From NCBI GenBank assembly GCA_024508935.1, contig JANINW010000014.1:255550-319549 (forward strand): a stretch of 64,000 bases of DNA, written 5' to 3'. This document shows positions 51,910-61,634 of the stretch, in pieces. Origin of the DNA: Flavipsychrobacter sp. GTDB taxonomy: Bacteria; Bacteroidota; Bacteroidia; Chitinophagales; Chitinophagaceae. Below the pieces are notes generated by a model. It had not been told where the DNA came from and ran no database searches. It worked only from the letters and a program-made list of their open reading frames with translations. The number at the start of each line of letters is the position of its first letter. The first letter of the stretch is position 1. The translations under genes were made by a program, and so were the position numbers.

Positions 51910-53250
51910 TTAGTCTTCTTTCTTCGCTTCAAACAGCTTTTCCTTGTCGGTAACCGTTACGTGCGATTTATCTTTTAAGGTACGTGCAATTGCACCGTAA
52001 GGGGCTACCACCACTTCTTCACCTTTTTTTAACCCGGCTGTTATTTGTATATACTCGTTGTCCTGTATGCCGGTCTTAACGTCGCGCAGGGCTACCTGTT
52101 TTGTTTTGGCATCATATACAAATACCACCTGCCTGATATCATTATTCTCAAGGCTATTAGAATTGTGGTTCTTATTTTTAACACTATCAGGCCAGTCGCG
52201 CGTTGTTACGGCATTAACCGGTACCGATAAAATATTCCTTTCGCGGCGGGTTTGTATCTCAACACTGGAAGACATGCCTGGTTTGAAAACGAATTTGCCT
52301 CTGGCAAGACTTTCAGCAATATCCTGGTAGCTGGACGGCAATATCAGGATATGAACGGTGTAATTAGTTACCTGGTCTGTAGAAGCGGTAAGCCCGTTGA
52401 CACTAGCCGTGCTCGAAACACCTACTTTAGATACAATGCCGGTGAACTTACGGTTGCGGTAAGCATCAGCCTCAATAACAGTGGTATCACCTATTTTTAC
52501 TTTTGCAATATCTGTCTCGCTTACATCTACACGTACTTCTATGCGCGACATATCTGCAATGGACAGCATTACCGTACCCGCCATTTGTGCCGTTCCCACA
52601 ACACGTTCACCCAATTTTACATTCAGCTGCGATATGATACCTGTAGTAGGTGCCAGTATGGTTGTTTTCTTCAGGTTTTCCCTGGCCTGGTTGAGGCTGG
52701 CTGATGCGCCCTGTACCCCAAACTGCCCGCCTGATACGCTGGCCCTTGATGCTTCATAGGTGGCTTTTGCACTCAGGTAAGTAGCCCTGGCCTGTTCAAA
52801 TTCCATAGCAGAAATGACCTTGTCCTTATAGAGTTTCTGGTTGCGTTCGTAATTAGCCTGGGCCTGGTCGAACTGGGCTTTGGACTGCTGCGCCATTTCA
52901 CGTGAGTTATTGGCACGGGCACGTGATTCTTCTACCGAAGCGGCAGCCTGTGTTACCACTGAACTGTATATAGCAGGATTGATCTTTACAAGCAATTCGC
53001 CCCTATGCACACTGTCGCCTTCTTCTACAGGCAACTCAATGATCTCACCACTTACTTCGGGGCTTATTTTTACTTCTGTTTCAGGGTATATTTTACCGCT
53101 GGCGGTTACCGTTTCGGTAATGGTATGCATTGCCGCTTTTTCTATGGCTACTTTTGTACCCTTGTCTCCGCGCGACTTACCGATAATGATCAAAATTATC
53201 AGTAAAGCTACACCGCCGCCAATGAGCCACCAGAGTCTTTTCTTGTTCAT
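51910..53250 (-). CDS. HlyD/MacA-type periplasmic adaptor protein of an efflux system
   Basis: The 446-residue protein has an N-terminal membrane anchor (about 7-24), a lipoyl/barrel-sandwich hybrid (SGKIYPETEVKISPEVSGEIIELPVEEGDSVHRGEL), a long coiled-coil hairpin (about 95-190; Gln/Ala/Lys-rich), the second half of the lipoyl domain (APTTGIISQLNVKLGERV), then beta-barrel and membrane-proximal domains. It resembles MacA-like adaptors that join an inner-membrane transporter to a TolC channel. No transporter or TolC gene is adjacent. It lies 27 bases after metG and 59 before gpsA, so it may be co-transcribed with housekeeping genes. Confidence 0.85.
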   Translation of the reverse strand: MNKKRLWWLIGGGVALLIILIIIGKSRGDKGTKVAIEKAAMHTITETVTASGKIYPETEVKISPEVSGEIIELPVEEGDSVHRGELLVKINPAIYSSVVTQAAASVEESRARANNSREMAQQSKAQFDQAQANYERNQKLYKDKVISAMEFEQARATYLSAKATYEASRASVSGGQFGVQGASASLNQARENLKKTTILAPTTGIISQLNVKLGERVVGTAQMAGTVMLSIADMSRIEVRVDVSETDIAKVKIGDTTVIEADAYRNRKFTGIVSKVGVSSTASVNGLTASTDQVTNYTVHILILPSSYQDIAESLARGKFVFKPGMSSSVEIQTRRERNILSVPVNAVTTRDWPDSVKNKNHNSNSLENNDIRQVVFVYDAKTKQVALRDVKTGIQDNEYIQITAGLKKGEEVVVAPYGAIARTLKDKSHVTVTDKEKLFEAKKED

Positions 53251-53277
53251 GTGTGCGTATGATTGAATGTGTTTATA

Positions 53278-55395
53278 CTATTTCACTTCGCTTCCGGGTG
53301 CAGTATTATCAGCCGGAGATACAAATACCAGTTTGCCATCGCTATTATCAGCCATCAATATCATGCCTTTGCTTTCAATACCCCTCATCTTACGCGGGGC
53401 AAGATTAGCTACTACCACTACTTGCTTGCCTACAATATCTTCCGGTTTGTAATGCATGGCGATACCTGAAACTACGGTACGTTTTTCAAAGCCAAGATCC
53501 AGTTCCAGTTTCAGCAGTTTGTCTGCTTTCTCTACTTTTTCTGCCTGTAGTATGGTTGCTACACGCAGGTCTACTTTTGCAAAATCGTCGTAAACAATCT
53601 CGTTCTTGTCATTTGCAACCGGTGCCGGTTTTGCATTGGCATCGGCTGCCGGTTTTGCCGCTGCCGGTTTTGCCGCTGCCTGTTCTGCCTGGCTTTTTAC
53701 TAGGTTAGCATGCAGTTTTTCAACCTGAGCTTTTACTTCCTCATCTTCTATTTTCCTGAATAACAATTCAGGGGCGCGTAAAGGATAACCTACATTCAGC
53801 AGGTTTATTTTACCGGCATTTTCCCATTCCAGCATACGGTCTACCACTTTCATCATATGGCACATTTTCCTTGCCGTAAAAGGCAGGAAAGGATTTGCCA
53901 GTATGGCCAGGTTGGCACTAAGCTGCAGGCATAGGTGCAGGCAATTGTCTATCTGCTTCTGTGCTTCCGGGTTTTCTTCCAGGCTTTTGGCCACTATCCA
54001 TGGCTGCTTGTCCTGCATGTATTTGTTACCTTTGCGGGCCAGGTCTATTACTTCAAAAAGGCCATCACGGAACTTATAATTCTCAATATCCGATTCCACT
54101 AAGGTCTTGGCATTCTTAATATCTTCTATCAAAGCTCTGTCAGCATCATCCATAATCCCCTCATGCAGCTTCGGAACCTTACCGTTGCATAGTTTGTGCA
54201 TGAGTACAAATGCACGGTTCACAAAATTGCCGAATATGCTTACCAGTTCACTGTTGGTGCGGTCCTGGAAATCTTTCCAGGTAAAATCGTTATCCTTGGT
54301 CTCGGGTGCATTTGCGCATAGTACATAGCGCAATACATCCTGTTGCTCAGGGAAGTCTTTTATATATTCATGCACCCACACCGCCCAGTTGCGCGATGTA
54401 GATACTTTATCGCCTTCAATATTCAGGAATTCATTGGCAGGAACATTGTCGGGCAATACATAGCCGCCATGTGCTTTCAGCATAGCGGGGAATATGATGC
54501 AATGGAATACGATATTGTCTTTACCAATAAAGTGCACCAGCTTAGTATCTTCTTTTTGCCAGTAATCGGCCCACATCGGGGTCAGTTCTTTGGTAGCGCT
54601 GATATAGCCAATCGGCGCATCAAACCATACGTAGAGTACTTTCCCTTCGGCACCCGGCAAAGGTACAGGTACACCCCAGTTGCTGTCGCGGGTCATTGCG
54701 CGTGGCTGCAGGCCGCTATCCAGCCAGCTTTTACACTGTCCATACACATTGGCCTTCCATTCATCCTTCTTGCCGTCTACTATCCATTCCTTCAGCCATT
54801 GCTCGTACTTGTTTAGCGGGAAATACCAGTGGGTAGTTTTGCGTTTAACAGGTTTGGAATTGCTGAGGGCGCTATGTGGATTTATCAATTGTTCAGGTGA
54901 AAGGCTGGAGCCGCATTTTTCGCATTGGTCTCCGTAAGCATTCTCATTGCCACATACCGGGCAGGTGCCAACTATATAGCGGTCTGCCAGGAATACCTGT
55001 TTTTCTTCATCATAATATTGCTCACTTTCCCGCTCTTCGAACAGGTTATCGTCATATAGCTTTTTAAAGAAAGCCTGTGATGTTTCGTGGTGTACTTTAT
55101 TGCTGGTGCGGGAATATATATCGAAAGATATACCCATAGCTTCGAAGCTTTCTTTTATCAGCGCATGGTATTTATCTACAACCTGCTGCGGGGTAATACC
55201 TTCTTTCATAGCGCGGATAGTGATAGGAACACCATGTTCATCACTGCCGCAAACGAATTTTATATCGCGTTTTTGCGCACGCTGGTAACGTGCGTATATA
55301 TCTGCCGGTAAAAAACAGCCAGCCAGGTGGCCAATATGCACCGGCCCGTTTGCATAGGGCAGGGCAGCTGTTATTAATAACCTGTTATAATCCAT
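53278..55395 (-). CDS. metG: Methionine-tRNA ligase with C-terminal tRNA-binding domain
   Basis: MetG charges tRNA-Met. From the ATG at 55395 it has 705 residues: the catalytic Rossmann domain with [14 protein letters not shown], a zinc knuckle (CPVCG and CEKCG), the KMSKS-equivalent [10 protein letters not shown], an anticodon-binding helical domain (about 390-580), an Ala/Pro/Lys-rich linker (about 590-625) and a C-terminal Trbp111/EMAP-like domain ([18 protein letters not shown] to [11 protein letters not shown]). The frame is open to 55425 but the residues after 55395 ([17 protein letters not shown]) match the family start. Confidence 0.94.
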   Translation of the reverse strand: MDYNRLLITAALPYANGPVHIGHLAGCFLPADIYARYQRAQKRDIKFVCGSDEHGVPITIRAMKEGITPQQVVDKYHALIKESFEAMGISFDIYSRTSNKVHHETSQAFFKKLYDDNLFEERESEQYYDEEKQVFLADRYIVGTCPVCGNENAYGDQCEKCGSSLSPEQLINPHSALSNSKPVKRKTTHWYFPLNKYEQWLKEWIVDGKKDEWKANVYGQCKSWLDSGLQPRAMTRDSNWGVPVPLPGAEGKVLYVWFDAPIGYISATKELTPMWADYWQKEDTKLVHFIGKDNIVFHCIIFPAMLKAHGGYVLPDNVPANEFLNIEGDKVSTSRNWAVWVHEYIKDFPEQQDVLRYVLCANAPETKDNDFTWKDFQDRTNSELVSIFGNFVNRAFVLMHKLCNGKVPKLHEGIMDDADRALIEDIKNAKTLVESDIENYKFRDGLFEVIDLARKGNKYMQDKQPWIVAKSLEENPEAQKQIDNCLHLCLQLSANLAILANPFLPFTARKMCHMMKVVDRMLEWENAGKINLLNVGYPLRAPELLFRKIEDEEVKAQVEKLHANLVKSQAEQAAAKPAAAKPAADANAKPAPVANDKNEIVYDDFAKVDLRVATILQAEKVEKADKLLKLELDLGFEKRTVVSGIAMHYKPEDIVGKQVVVVANLAPRKMRGIESKGMILMADNSDGKLVFVSPADNTAPGSEVK

Positions 55396-55821
55396 TCTAA
55401 TATATCCTGATATTTCAGGCTGCAAGATAATGAAGGTAGGGGAGATTAAATAAAGATAAAACAGGGTGCGAGGGGTGGTTCAACCCATCAATAACAGGTA
55501 GTTGCTCCGTTTATTAGGTTTTTCCGCCCGTTCATTAGGTTTTTTTGGATTCGCCTTCTATGGGGATGTAGATTGTATAGTTGCGTATACTTTTTGCATT
55601 CCCATATTATTCATCACTAAACTGGAAACTGCCATGATAAAGAGGGGCTTCAAATTATTTTCAAAAGCGACTTAGCATTGATTTCGTATTTGATCGAAGG
55701 CTGAATGTTCGTGCGCTTATAGAGCCGATTTCTATATACTAGTATCCCTTATTGTCTCATCTGCTATAAATAAATCAAGTCTAAATCCCGATATCCATTT
55801 TTTAACCTTAAAACTTATATT
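55396..55821. other. Long intergenic region between metG and the first T9SS paralogue
   Basis: This 426-base spacer separates divergent genes. It contains a tandem near-repeat of CGTTYATTAGGTTTTT at 55508-55523 and 55529-55544 (one mismatch, 21-base period). A metG promoter candidate (TATCTTGC on the minus strand, 55430-55423) is one base off consensus. The last 26 bases before 55822 are shared with the leader of the next gene. No tRNA, small ORF or stable hairpin was recognised. Confidence 0.5.
55796..55814 (+). repeat. Leader repeat, copy 1, of the T9SS paralogue pair
   Basis: CATTTTTTAACCTTAAAAC, seven bases before the ATG at 55822. The same sequence with one T fewer is found at 57614-57631, again seven bases before an ATG. 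Confidence 0.8.
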
Positions 55822-57597
55822 ATGAAATCAAAATTGTTATGGCTGCTTGTGTTGAGCAGTTTATATGGCTTTCAAAATGGCTACGCTCAAATACCTTCCT
55901 TCAACAGAACTTATACTGATGGAGGGGGGAGGAGCGTAGATATAGTAAATGCCTCTAATGCAGGCATCGGTTATTCTTGCGTATTAGGCACAAGTGCTAC
56001 TTATCCAATCATATTGAAAAAGTTGGATTTCAATGGTAACGTGGTATTTGATCATGGCATCACTATGGCTAATACAGTCCACCCATCGGCATTGTTGTAT
56101 ACGCCAAATGATGAATATATAGTGGTGGGGTCTCTTAATACGGGTTCTATAATATATCCATTTGCAGCAAGGTTCAATTCAACAGGCAATATGCTTTGGT
56201 TTAAGTGTTACAATACAATTTCCGGAATTATGGAAAGCAATACCCCAAATATCAAAATATGCCGTGTAGAGGATGATGGCCCGGATGAATCATATATTTT
56301 GGTGTGTACTGCAATAGATCCCTATCGAATCCCCGGGCAATATGGTTCGGGGCTGGATTATTACCCAATGGCCCTGCGTTTTGACGGCGCAACCGGTACC
56401 GCCACATGGAATAAGGTGTATAGCAGAACAGGCGCACCGGCAAATGACTGGGCTTATGATGTAAGAGAACTGACAAGGTCGGTGTGCTTTATCAATGATA
56501 ATAATCCAAGGTATTTTATCGGCGGGTCTACAGAAACCTGGGCGACAACGCCTCTTACCGGTACAGGCAGCTTTTTTATGAGTATTGATAAAAATGGCGG
56601 AATAGTAGATGGGTATAACTATATAGGCACAACAGTGCACTGGTATGAAGATGCATTGTATGATAATGCTACCCAGCAAATAGTACTGTGTTACCTGGCA
56701 GGCAACGTATGTGCGGGAATAACCGTTTCAGCCTCAGCAATAGGTATTTCGAAGTTTAATACTGCAGGCGGACTTACTCATGTACGATCTGATTTTTACG
56801 CTATGAATCCTTGTATAGAAACATACCCAATGGGTATGCAGGAAGATGCTACCCATCGTTATTATGTAGTAGGGGCGGCGGTTTATCCATACAGCTTTAA
56901 TGATGCGAAAGCCTATTGGAATATGGCCAATTTCAGGGTAGACAAAACAAATCCCAATAATGTATCTTTTTTTAACAGGTTCAACATTCAGCGCGAATCT
57001 TACACGGCCAGTATGATAGACCTTGTAGATGGGCCCAGGGAAAACTATGTGATAGCAGGGTCTATTCCTCCCGCTGTAGCAGGCGGAAATGATGCCATGC
57101 GTGTGATAAGCACAGAGGTTGTAAACGGACAAGCGTGTGGTTGGACAGCTGTACCCTGGGTGCATACTAATCCTTCATTTACTGTAACACCTGTAACATA
57201 TTCGATCACAGACCAGTTCGGTGAAACACCCTATACAGGTGTAGATGTATTTTTTCCGGGTAATTATACATTCTGCACCCCTTCAGGAGGTTCTTACCGC
57301 ACAGCACCATCTGATGTAAATGACGTTGCAAACCTTAATAGTCTCCGTGTTTATCCAACCGTATTGTTTGCAGAAAAGCAGGTATCGATTGATTTTAATG
57401 TTGATGTTGCATGCACGCTTGATGCCTGTATACTATCACTGGACGGGAAAGTTATATCCCGGCAGGTATTGCATTCAATTACAGGCGCTAACCATCTTGC
57501 GGTAGACATGAATGAGTTTACTACGGGCACATACCTGCTCCGGCTTTCAACAAGTGACGGCGCAATAAATAAAATATTCAAACTTTCCCGGTTGTAG
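55822..57597 (+). CDS. Secreted T9SS type A protein, predicted beta-propeller-like (paralogue 1)
   Basis: The 591-residue protein has a signal peptide (cut after YAQ) and a C-terminal T9SS type A sorting domain (about 510-591; LRVYPTVLFAEKQVSID, FTTGTYLLRLSTSDGAINKIFKL). The body has loosely repeated units with EYIVVG, AARFNSTGNMLWFK and similar patterns, resembling beta-propeller-type repeats. It has no catalytic motif that I recognise. It should be exported across the outer membrane and attached at the surface or released. The next gene is its tandem paralogue, with 41 bases between them and a near-identical leader. Confidence 0.82.
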   Translation: MKSKLLWLLVLSSLYGFQNGYAQIPSFNRTYTDGGGRSVDIVNASNAGIGYSCVLGTSATYPIILKKLDFNGNVVFDHGITMANTVHPSALLYTPNDEYIVVGSLNTGSIIYPFAARFNSTGNMLWFKCYNTISGIMESNTPNIKICRVEDDGPDESYILVCTAIDPYRIPGQYGSGLDYYPMALRFDGATGTATWNKVYSRTGAPANDWAYDVRELTRSVCFINDNNPRYFIGGSTETWATTPLTGTGSFFMSIDKNGGIVDGYNYIGTTVHWYEDALYDNATQQIVLCYLAGNVCAGITVSASAIGISKFNTAGGLTHVRSDFYAMNPCIETYPMGMQEDATHRYYVVGAAVYPYSFNDAKAYWNMANFRVDKTNPNNVSFFNRFNIQRESYTASMIDLVDGPRENYVIAGSIPPAVAGGNDAMRVISTEVVNGQACGWTAVPWVHTNPSFTVTPVTYSITDQFGETPYTGVDVFFPGNYTFCTPSGGSYRTAPSDVNDVANLNSLRVYPTVLFAEKQVSIDFNVDVACTLDACILSLDGKVISRQVLHSITGANHLAVDMNEFTTGTYLLRLSTSDGAINKIFKLSRL

Positions 57598-57613
57598 TCG
57601 TCTTACATAAGTT

Positions 57614-57631
57614 CATTTTTAACCTTAAAAC
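57614..57631 (+). repeat. Leader repeat, copy 2, of the T9SS paralogue pair
   Basis: CATTTTTAACCTTAAAAC, seven bases before the ATG at 57639. It matches copy 1 at 55796-55814 apart from one T. Confidence 0.8.
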
Positions 57632-57638
57632 ATACTGT

Positions 57639-59405
57639 ATGAAAACGAAATTATTAAAGTTGTTTCTGTTAACAATAACAGGTGCTTGTTATTGCAATAC
57701 GCTTTCAGCGCAATATAATAATACCTATACCGGCGGAGGCGGGGAAAGTGTTGATGTAGTGAATGCAACAAGTGGTGGTACCGCTTATTCTGTTATGTTA
57801 GGGACAAGTTCAACATATCCAATAATCTTAAAAAAAGTAGACTTTTTTGGTAACCCGCCTACCTGGGATTATGGGTATAGTTTCAGTAATAGTCAATTGA
57901 CTATAAGGCCGACCAAACTATTGCGCACATCAAGCGGCGATTTTATAGTAGTGGGAATAGCAAATGATAATTTTACCTATAATCCTTTTGCCGCCAAGTT
58001 TAATAATTTAGGTGTATTTCAATGGATGTACACGTATGCGTCGAATCAAACTGTATTAACACCACCTTTTGATTTGGGTGGCTTAAGCAAGCGGGTAAAT
58101 ATTTGTGAGGTGATGGATGATCCAGGTAGCCCTAATACTTATATGATAACAGCTACAGGTACTAATCCTTTTAGTACCGGAGGCGCATGGGGGTCTGATG
58201 ATTTTATTAACGTTTTAAGGATCAGCAGTTCAGGTGCTGTAATGTGGAATAATAAGTATTATCCGCCTATAGCCTTCAACACGCCTAATGACGATATTAG
58301 GGAAAACCCTGAAACAATAGTTTATGCGAATCCAACAGGAGGAACATCACGTTATTTTATTGCGGGTGTGTCATCTTATTTATTAATGACCGGTACTACT
58401 TACTACGGCTTTTTCATGGGTATAGATAACACGGGTATGATTGTCGATCCATATCAGCGGGTGGCGTTACCTACTCCCCGTAACTGCAACGCCATATTTG
58501 ATAACCCGGACGTGGTATACTCCTTTACCTGCAGCAACGGTTTTACGGGAGGTACTAGTGGTAGTTGTATTGGCTTATCGCGTGTGAATACTGCGAGTGG
58601 TTTGTCTTTGTACCAGTCAGATTTCTATTCAGCCTCATTCGCAAGTGAAACTGATGAACGAGGGCTGGTAGAAGATGCCGCTTCCAGTAAGTATGTTGTG
58701 GCCTGCGATATCTATGATGGAGTACCGTCAAAGCCGAGCTCAATGGGTATTATGGAAATTGATAAAAGCTCCGGCACAGCCACTTATTTCAATGATTATA
58801 ATTATCAGAGGGAGTCTCACGCGAAGGGTATAATAGACTTGGTTTCAGGTGGCACAGAACATTATGTAATGACTGGAACACCTATTAATGCAGGGAGCAC
58901 TTCTGCCGGTATGCGTCTCATCGGCGAAGATAGGCTTCCAGGCAGCGTCTGTGGCCGCCACGCATTGCTGTATGATTATGCAAACTATAATCCTCTAACA
59001 GCTAACTCTACCTATCAAACATACATGCTTACAAACATGAGAACATCTTATAGTACTAGCAGGCAAACATTGTCTGGTATGAATATTTGCACATCGCCGG
59101 CAGATTATTATCGTCCTACTGGTGTGGCAGAACAAGGTTACTCCGAGGACGTGACGGTATATCCAACTTTATTGAATGCCGAAAGGGAGATAAATATGGA
59201 TATTGTTACGAATCATAGCGGTAAAATATACGTTACGCTGGTAGGTATAGATGGAAGATCGTTACTTGGCAGAACGCTTGAAGCATCTAACGGAAAAAAT
59301 CATTTTTCGTTTGATGTTACAAGCCTTATACCCGGTTCCTATCTGTTGGTTGTGACAAATTCAGATAAAACATTAAACAAAACAACTAAACTCACGAAGT
59401 TTTAG
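57639..59405 (+). CDS. Secreted T9SS type A protein, predicted beta-propeller-like (paralogue 2)
   Basis: The 588-residue protein matches paralogue 1 over its whole length: NTYTGGGGESVDVVNATSGG versus TYTDGGGRSVDIVNAS, then GTSSTYPIILKKVDFFGN, DFIVVG, and the region around SDFYSASFASETDERGLVEDA. It has a signal peptide (cut after LSAQ) and the T9SS type A domain (about 505-588; EDVTVYPTLLNAEREINMDI, IPGSYLLVVTNSDKTLNKTTKL). The function is unknown. It ends at a strong bidirectional terminator. Confidence 0.82.
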   Translation: MKTKLLKLFLLTITGACYCNTLSAQYNNTYTGGGGESVDVVNATSGGTAYSVMLGTSSTYPIILKKVDFFGNPPTWDYGYSFSNSQLTIRPTKLLRTSSGDFIVVGIANDNFTYNPFAAKFNNLGVFQWMYTYASNQTVLTPPFDLGGLSKRVNICEVMDDPGSPNTYMITATGTNPFSTGGAWGSDDFINVLRISSSGAVMWNNKYYPPIAFNTPNDDIRENPETIVYANPTGGTSRYFIAGVSSYLLMTGTTYYGFFMGIDNTGMIVDPYQRVALPTPRNCNAIFDNPDVVYSFTCSNGFTGGTSGSCIGLSRVNTASGLSLYQSDFYSASFASETDERGLVEDAASSKYVVACDIYDGVPSKPSSMGIMEIDKSSGTATYFNDYNYQRESHAKGIIDLVSGGTEHYVMTGTPINAGSTSAGMRLIGEDRLPGSVCGRHALLYDYANYNPLTANSTYQTYMLTNMRTSYSTSRQTLSGMNICTSPADYYRPTGVAEQGYSEDVTVYPTLLNAEREINMDIVTNHSGKIYVTLVGIDGRSLLGRTLEASNGKNHFSFDVTSLIPGSYLLVVTNSDKTLNKTTKLTKF

Positions 59406-59413
59406 GTACACAA

Positions 59414-59443
59414 AAAAGCCGCTATCAATTGATAGCGGCTTTT
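59414..59443. terminator. Bidirectional terminator after the T9SS paralogues
   Basis: A 30-base perfect palindrome (15-bp arms around AAAAGCCGCTATCAA) has T/A-rich ends and lies between convergent genes. Confidence 0.92.
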
Positions 59444-59461
59444 CATTCAAACATCTTAAAA

Positions 59462-60196
59462 TTAATGTTTCAGTACAGTAGTACAAGTTTCAGAACTACC
59501 ACCGGTTGTTATAGTATAGTTGATGACAACACTGTCTGTATTATATGTACCTGTACCTGATATTTCCTGGCCGCTGAATTGCAGGATTTGCGTAGGAACA
59601 GTAATAGATGAATTGCTGCAGTCTACAGTAGCACTTACGGCATTGAATACAGGCCACAGATTGTTAATTTGTACTTTGTTTTTAGTACCTGTCATGCTGA
59701 TAAATACGCTGCCGGTCTGGTTGCCTGAAGCAGTACAAAGGCTGGTAGCTGTATAAGTACCTACCACTTCATCAGAACAATCGGTTTTCACTGCCACTTT
59801 CAAGGTAACATTAAAGGTTTTGATAACGCCTTCATCTGTACTTGCAGTAATAGTTATAGGATAGTTGCCTACTGCAACAGCACCGCTTGTAAATATAATT
59901 TTAGAATCGAACGGAGGGTAGCCGGCAGCCGGTTTAATTTCGGCAGTAATGCCTTGAGGAACACCTGTAATGGCCAGCGTAATACGATCTTGTTTGTTTA
60001 CGGGTTTGTTTACGCTTATCATCAGCGAATCCATGCTGTTTCTGTACATGGTAACATCGGTTACGCCATTTACTATGTAAATAGAATCAAGGTCGCTGGC
60101 TTTGTTTGTAGTATAATATTCGGTTGTAGATTTAGTACAGCCATAAATACCAATAGCGGCTGCAAGGGTTGCAATAAAAAGATGCGATTTTTTCAT
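59462..60196 (-). CDS. Lipoprotein of unknown function with Ig-like domain
   Basis: From the ATG at 60196 the protein has 244 residues with a lipoprotein signal peptide (lipobox GIYGC). The middle (about 70-135; TLAITGVPQGITAEIKP, GNYPITITASTDEG) resembles a bacterial Ig-like or cadherin-like beta-sandwich. The C-terminal part has four Cys (ATSLCTASG, ATVDCSNSS and SETCTTVL), suggesting disulfides. No family is known to me. The frame also extends upstream to 60244, but that adds residues before the signal peptide. Confidence 0.65.
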   Translation of the reverse strand: MKKSHLFIATLAAAIGIYGCTKSTTEYYTTNKASDLDSIYIVNGVTDVTMYRNSMDSLMISVNKPVNKQDRITLAITGVPQGITAEIKPAAGYPPFDSKIIFTSGAVAVGNYPITITASTDEGVIKTFNVTLKVAVKTDCSDEVVGTYTATSLCTASGNQTGSVFISMTGTKNKVQINNLWPVFNAVSATVDCSNSSITVPTQILQFSGQEISGTGTYNTDSVVINYTITTGGSSETCTTVLKH

Positions 60197-60365
60197 TTTG
60201 TGAAATTTATGGGCTAAAATAGACTTCTGCAACAAAATAAGCAAGTGAATTGTGTAAAACCATCATCATTATATGCAGGTATTTAACCTGTAGTTGATAA
60301 CTATGTTTTAAATGGAAACTAGTTAAAACTTATTTAAAGTACTATACGGCACTTTTGTTTTGTTT

Positions 60366-60373
60366 TAGTTTTG
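60366..60373 (+). promoter_or_regulatory. Putative -7 promoter element of the Fsr-like MFS gene
   Basis: TAGTTTTG matches TAnnTTTG and ends only five bases before the ATG at 60379. A transcript would be leaderless or nearly so. Confidence 0.5.
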
Positions 60374-60378
60374 TGCAA

Positions 60379-61602
60379 ATGGAGCAAACACCTACCCCCG
60401 AAACACAAGAATCCACTATCGTCATAGATCAAAAAGCAGAGCAGACAATTTTCAACATACTCTTCGCCATCAGCTTCTCCCATATGCTGAATGACACTAT
60501 CCAGTCGCTGATACCGGCTATATATCCCATAATTAAAGATTCTTTCCGCCTGTCATTTGCCCAGATAGGGCTTATTACATTTACCTTCCAGCTTTCGGCT
60601 TCTTTATTACAACCTTTTGTAGGCATTTATACCGATCGTAAGCCGCAACCTTATTCACTGGCTATAGGCATGGGCTTTTCGCTTACAGGGCTGTTACTAT
60701 TGTCTTCAGTAGGCAGTTATCCTATGATACTATTTTCGGTGGCATGCATAGGTATAGGTTCATCTATCTTTCACCCCGAGGCTTCGCGCATGGCGCACCT
60801 TGCTGCCGGGGGACGAAAAGGGCTGGCACAGTCTATTTTCCAGTTGGGGGGCAATGCAGGTAGCTCATTAGGCCCTTTGCTGGCGGCAATTATCCTGGTG
60901 CCGTACGGGCGTAGCAGTGCTGCCTGGTTTTCTATTATTGCCTTAATAGCCATTATGGTGCTATGGCGTATTGGCAACTGGTACAAACCGCACACAAAGA
61001 AGAAAAAAGCAGCAAAAGGTTTAAAGCATAATAAAGCGCTTACGCGGCGCCAAATTGTATTTTCAGTTATAGTTCTATTGGTACTGATATTTTCAAAATA
61101 CTTCTACATGGCCAGTATGACCAATTACTTTACTTTCTACCTGATGGATAAATTCCATTTATCAGTACAGCACGCACAATATTATCTCTTTACGTTTTTA
61201 CTATCCATAGCCGCAGGCACATTACTGGGTGGGCCATTGGGAGATAGGTTTGGCCGTAAATATGTTATCTGGGGCTCTATATTGGGTGTGGCGCCTTTCA
61301 CCATGCTGCTGCCTTATGCCAACCTTTTCTGGACGGGTATATTGATCGTATTTATTGGTGTAATACTAGCATCGGCGTTTTCTGCCATCCTGGTATATGC
61401 ACAAGAGCTTATTCCCGGTAAGGTGGGGGCCGTTTCAGGTTTGTTCTTCGGTTTTGCATTTGGTATTGCAGGCATTGGTTCTGCCGTATTGGGGCGATTG
61501 GCCGATGCTACCAGCATTGAATTCGTATACAAAGTATGTGCCTTCCTGCCGTTAATAGGGTTACTAACCGTTTTTCTGCCCAACCTGGAAAGGAAGAAGT
61601 AA
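60379..61602 (+). CDS. fsr: MFS transporter, fosmidomycin-resistance (Fsr) type
   Basis: The 407-residue protein has about 12 helices and the Fsr-like opening (FAISFSHMLNDTIQSLIPAIYPIIK) with QPFVGIYTDRKPQP and FHPEASRMAHLAAGGRKG, where conserved charged and His residues occur. Central loop with KKKK. Members export fosmidomycin and related small compounds in E. coli, but the physiological substrate here is not known. The frame extends upstream to a TTG at 60355; the ATG at 60379 is preferred and sits five bases from a -7 element. It is convergent with the next gene. Confidence 0.85.
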   Translation: MEQTPTPETQESTIVIDQKAEQTIFNILFAISFSHMLNDTIQSLIPAIYPIIKDSFRLSFAQIGLITFTFQLSASLLQPFVGIYTDRKPQPYSLAIGMGFSLTGLLLLSSVGSYPMILFSVACIGIGSSIFHPEASRMAHLAAGGRKGLAQSIFQLGGNAGSSLGPLLAAIILVPYGRSSAAWFSIIALIAIMVLWRIGNWYKPHTKKKKAAKGLKHNKALTRRQIVFSVIVLLVLIFSKYFYMASMTNYFTFYLMDKFHLSVQHAQYYLFTFLLSIAAGTLLGGPLGDRFGRKYVIWGSILGVAPFTMLLPYANLFWTGILIVFIGVILASAFSAILVYAQELIPGKVGAVSGLFFGFAFGIAGIGSAVLGRLADATSIEFVYKVCAFLPLIGLLTVFLPNLERKK

Positions 61603-61634
61603 TTTAACTGCATTTATCATACTAATGATATTAT

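Noticed and set aside
53640-53700. Short repeated units in the metG gene (Ala-Ala-Lys-Pro linker).
   Set aside because: It is an ordinary low-complexity linker between the synthetase body and the tRNA-binding domain.
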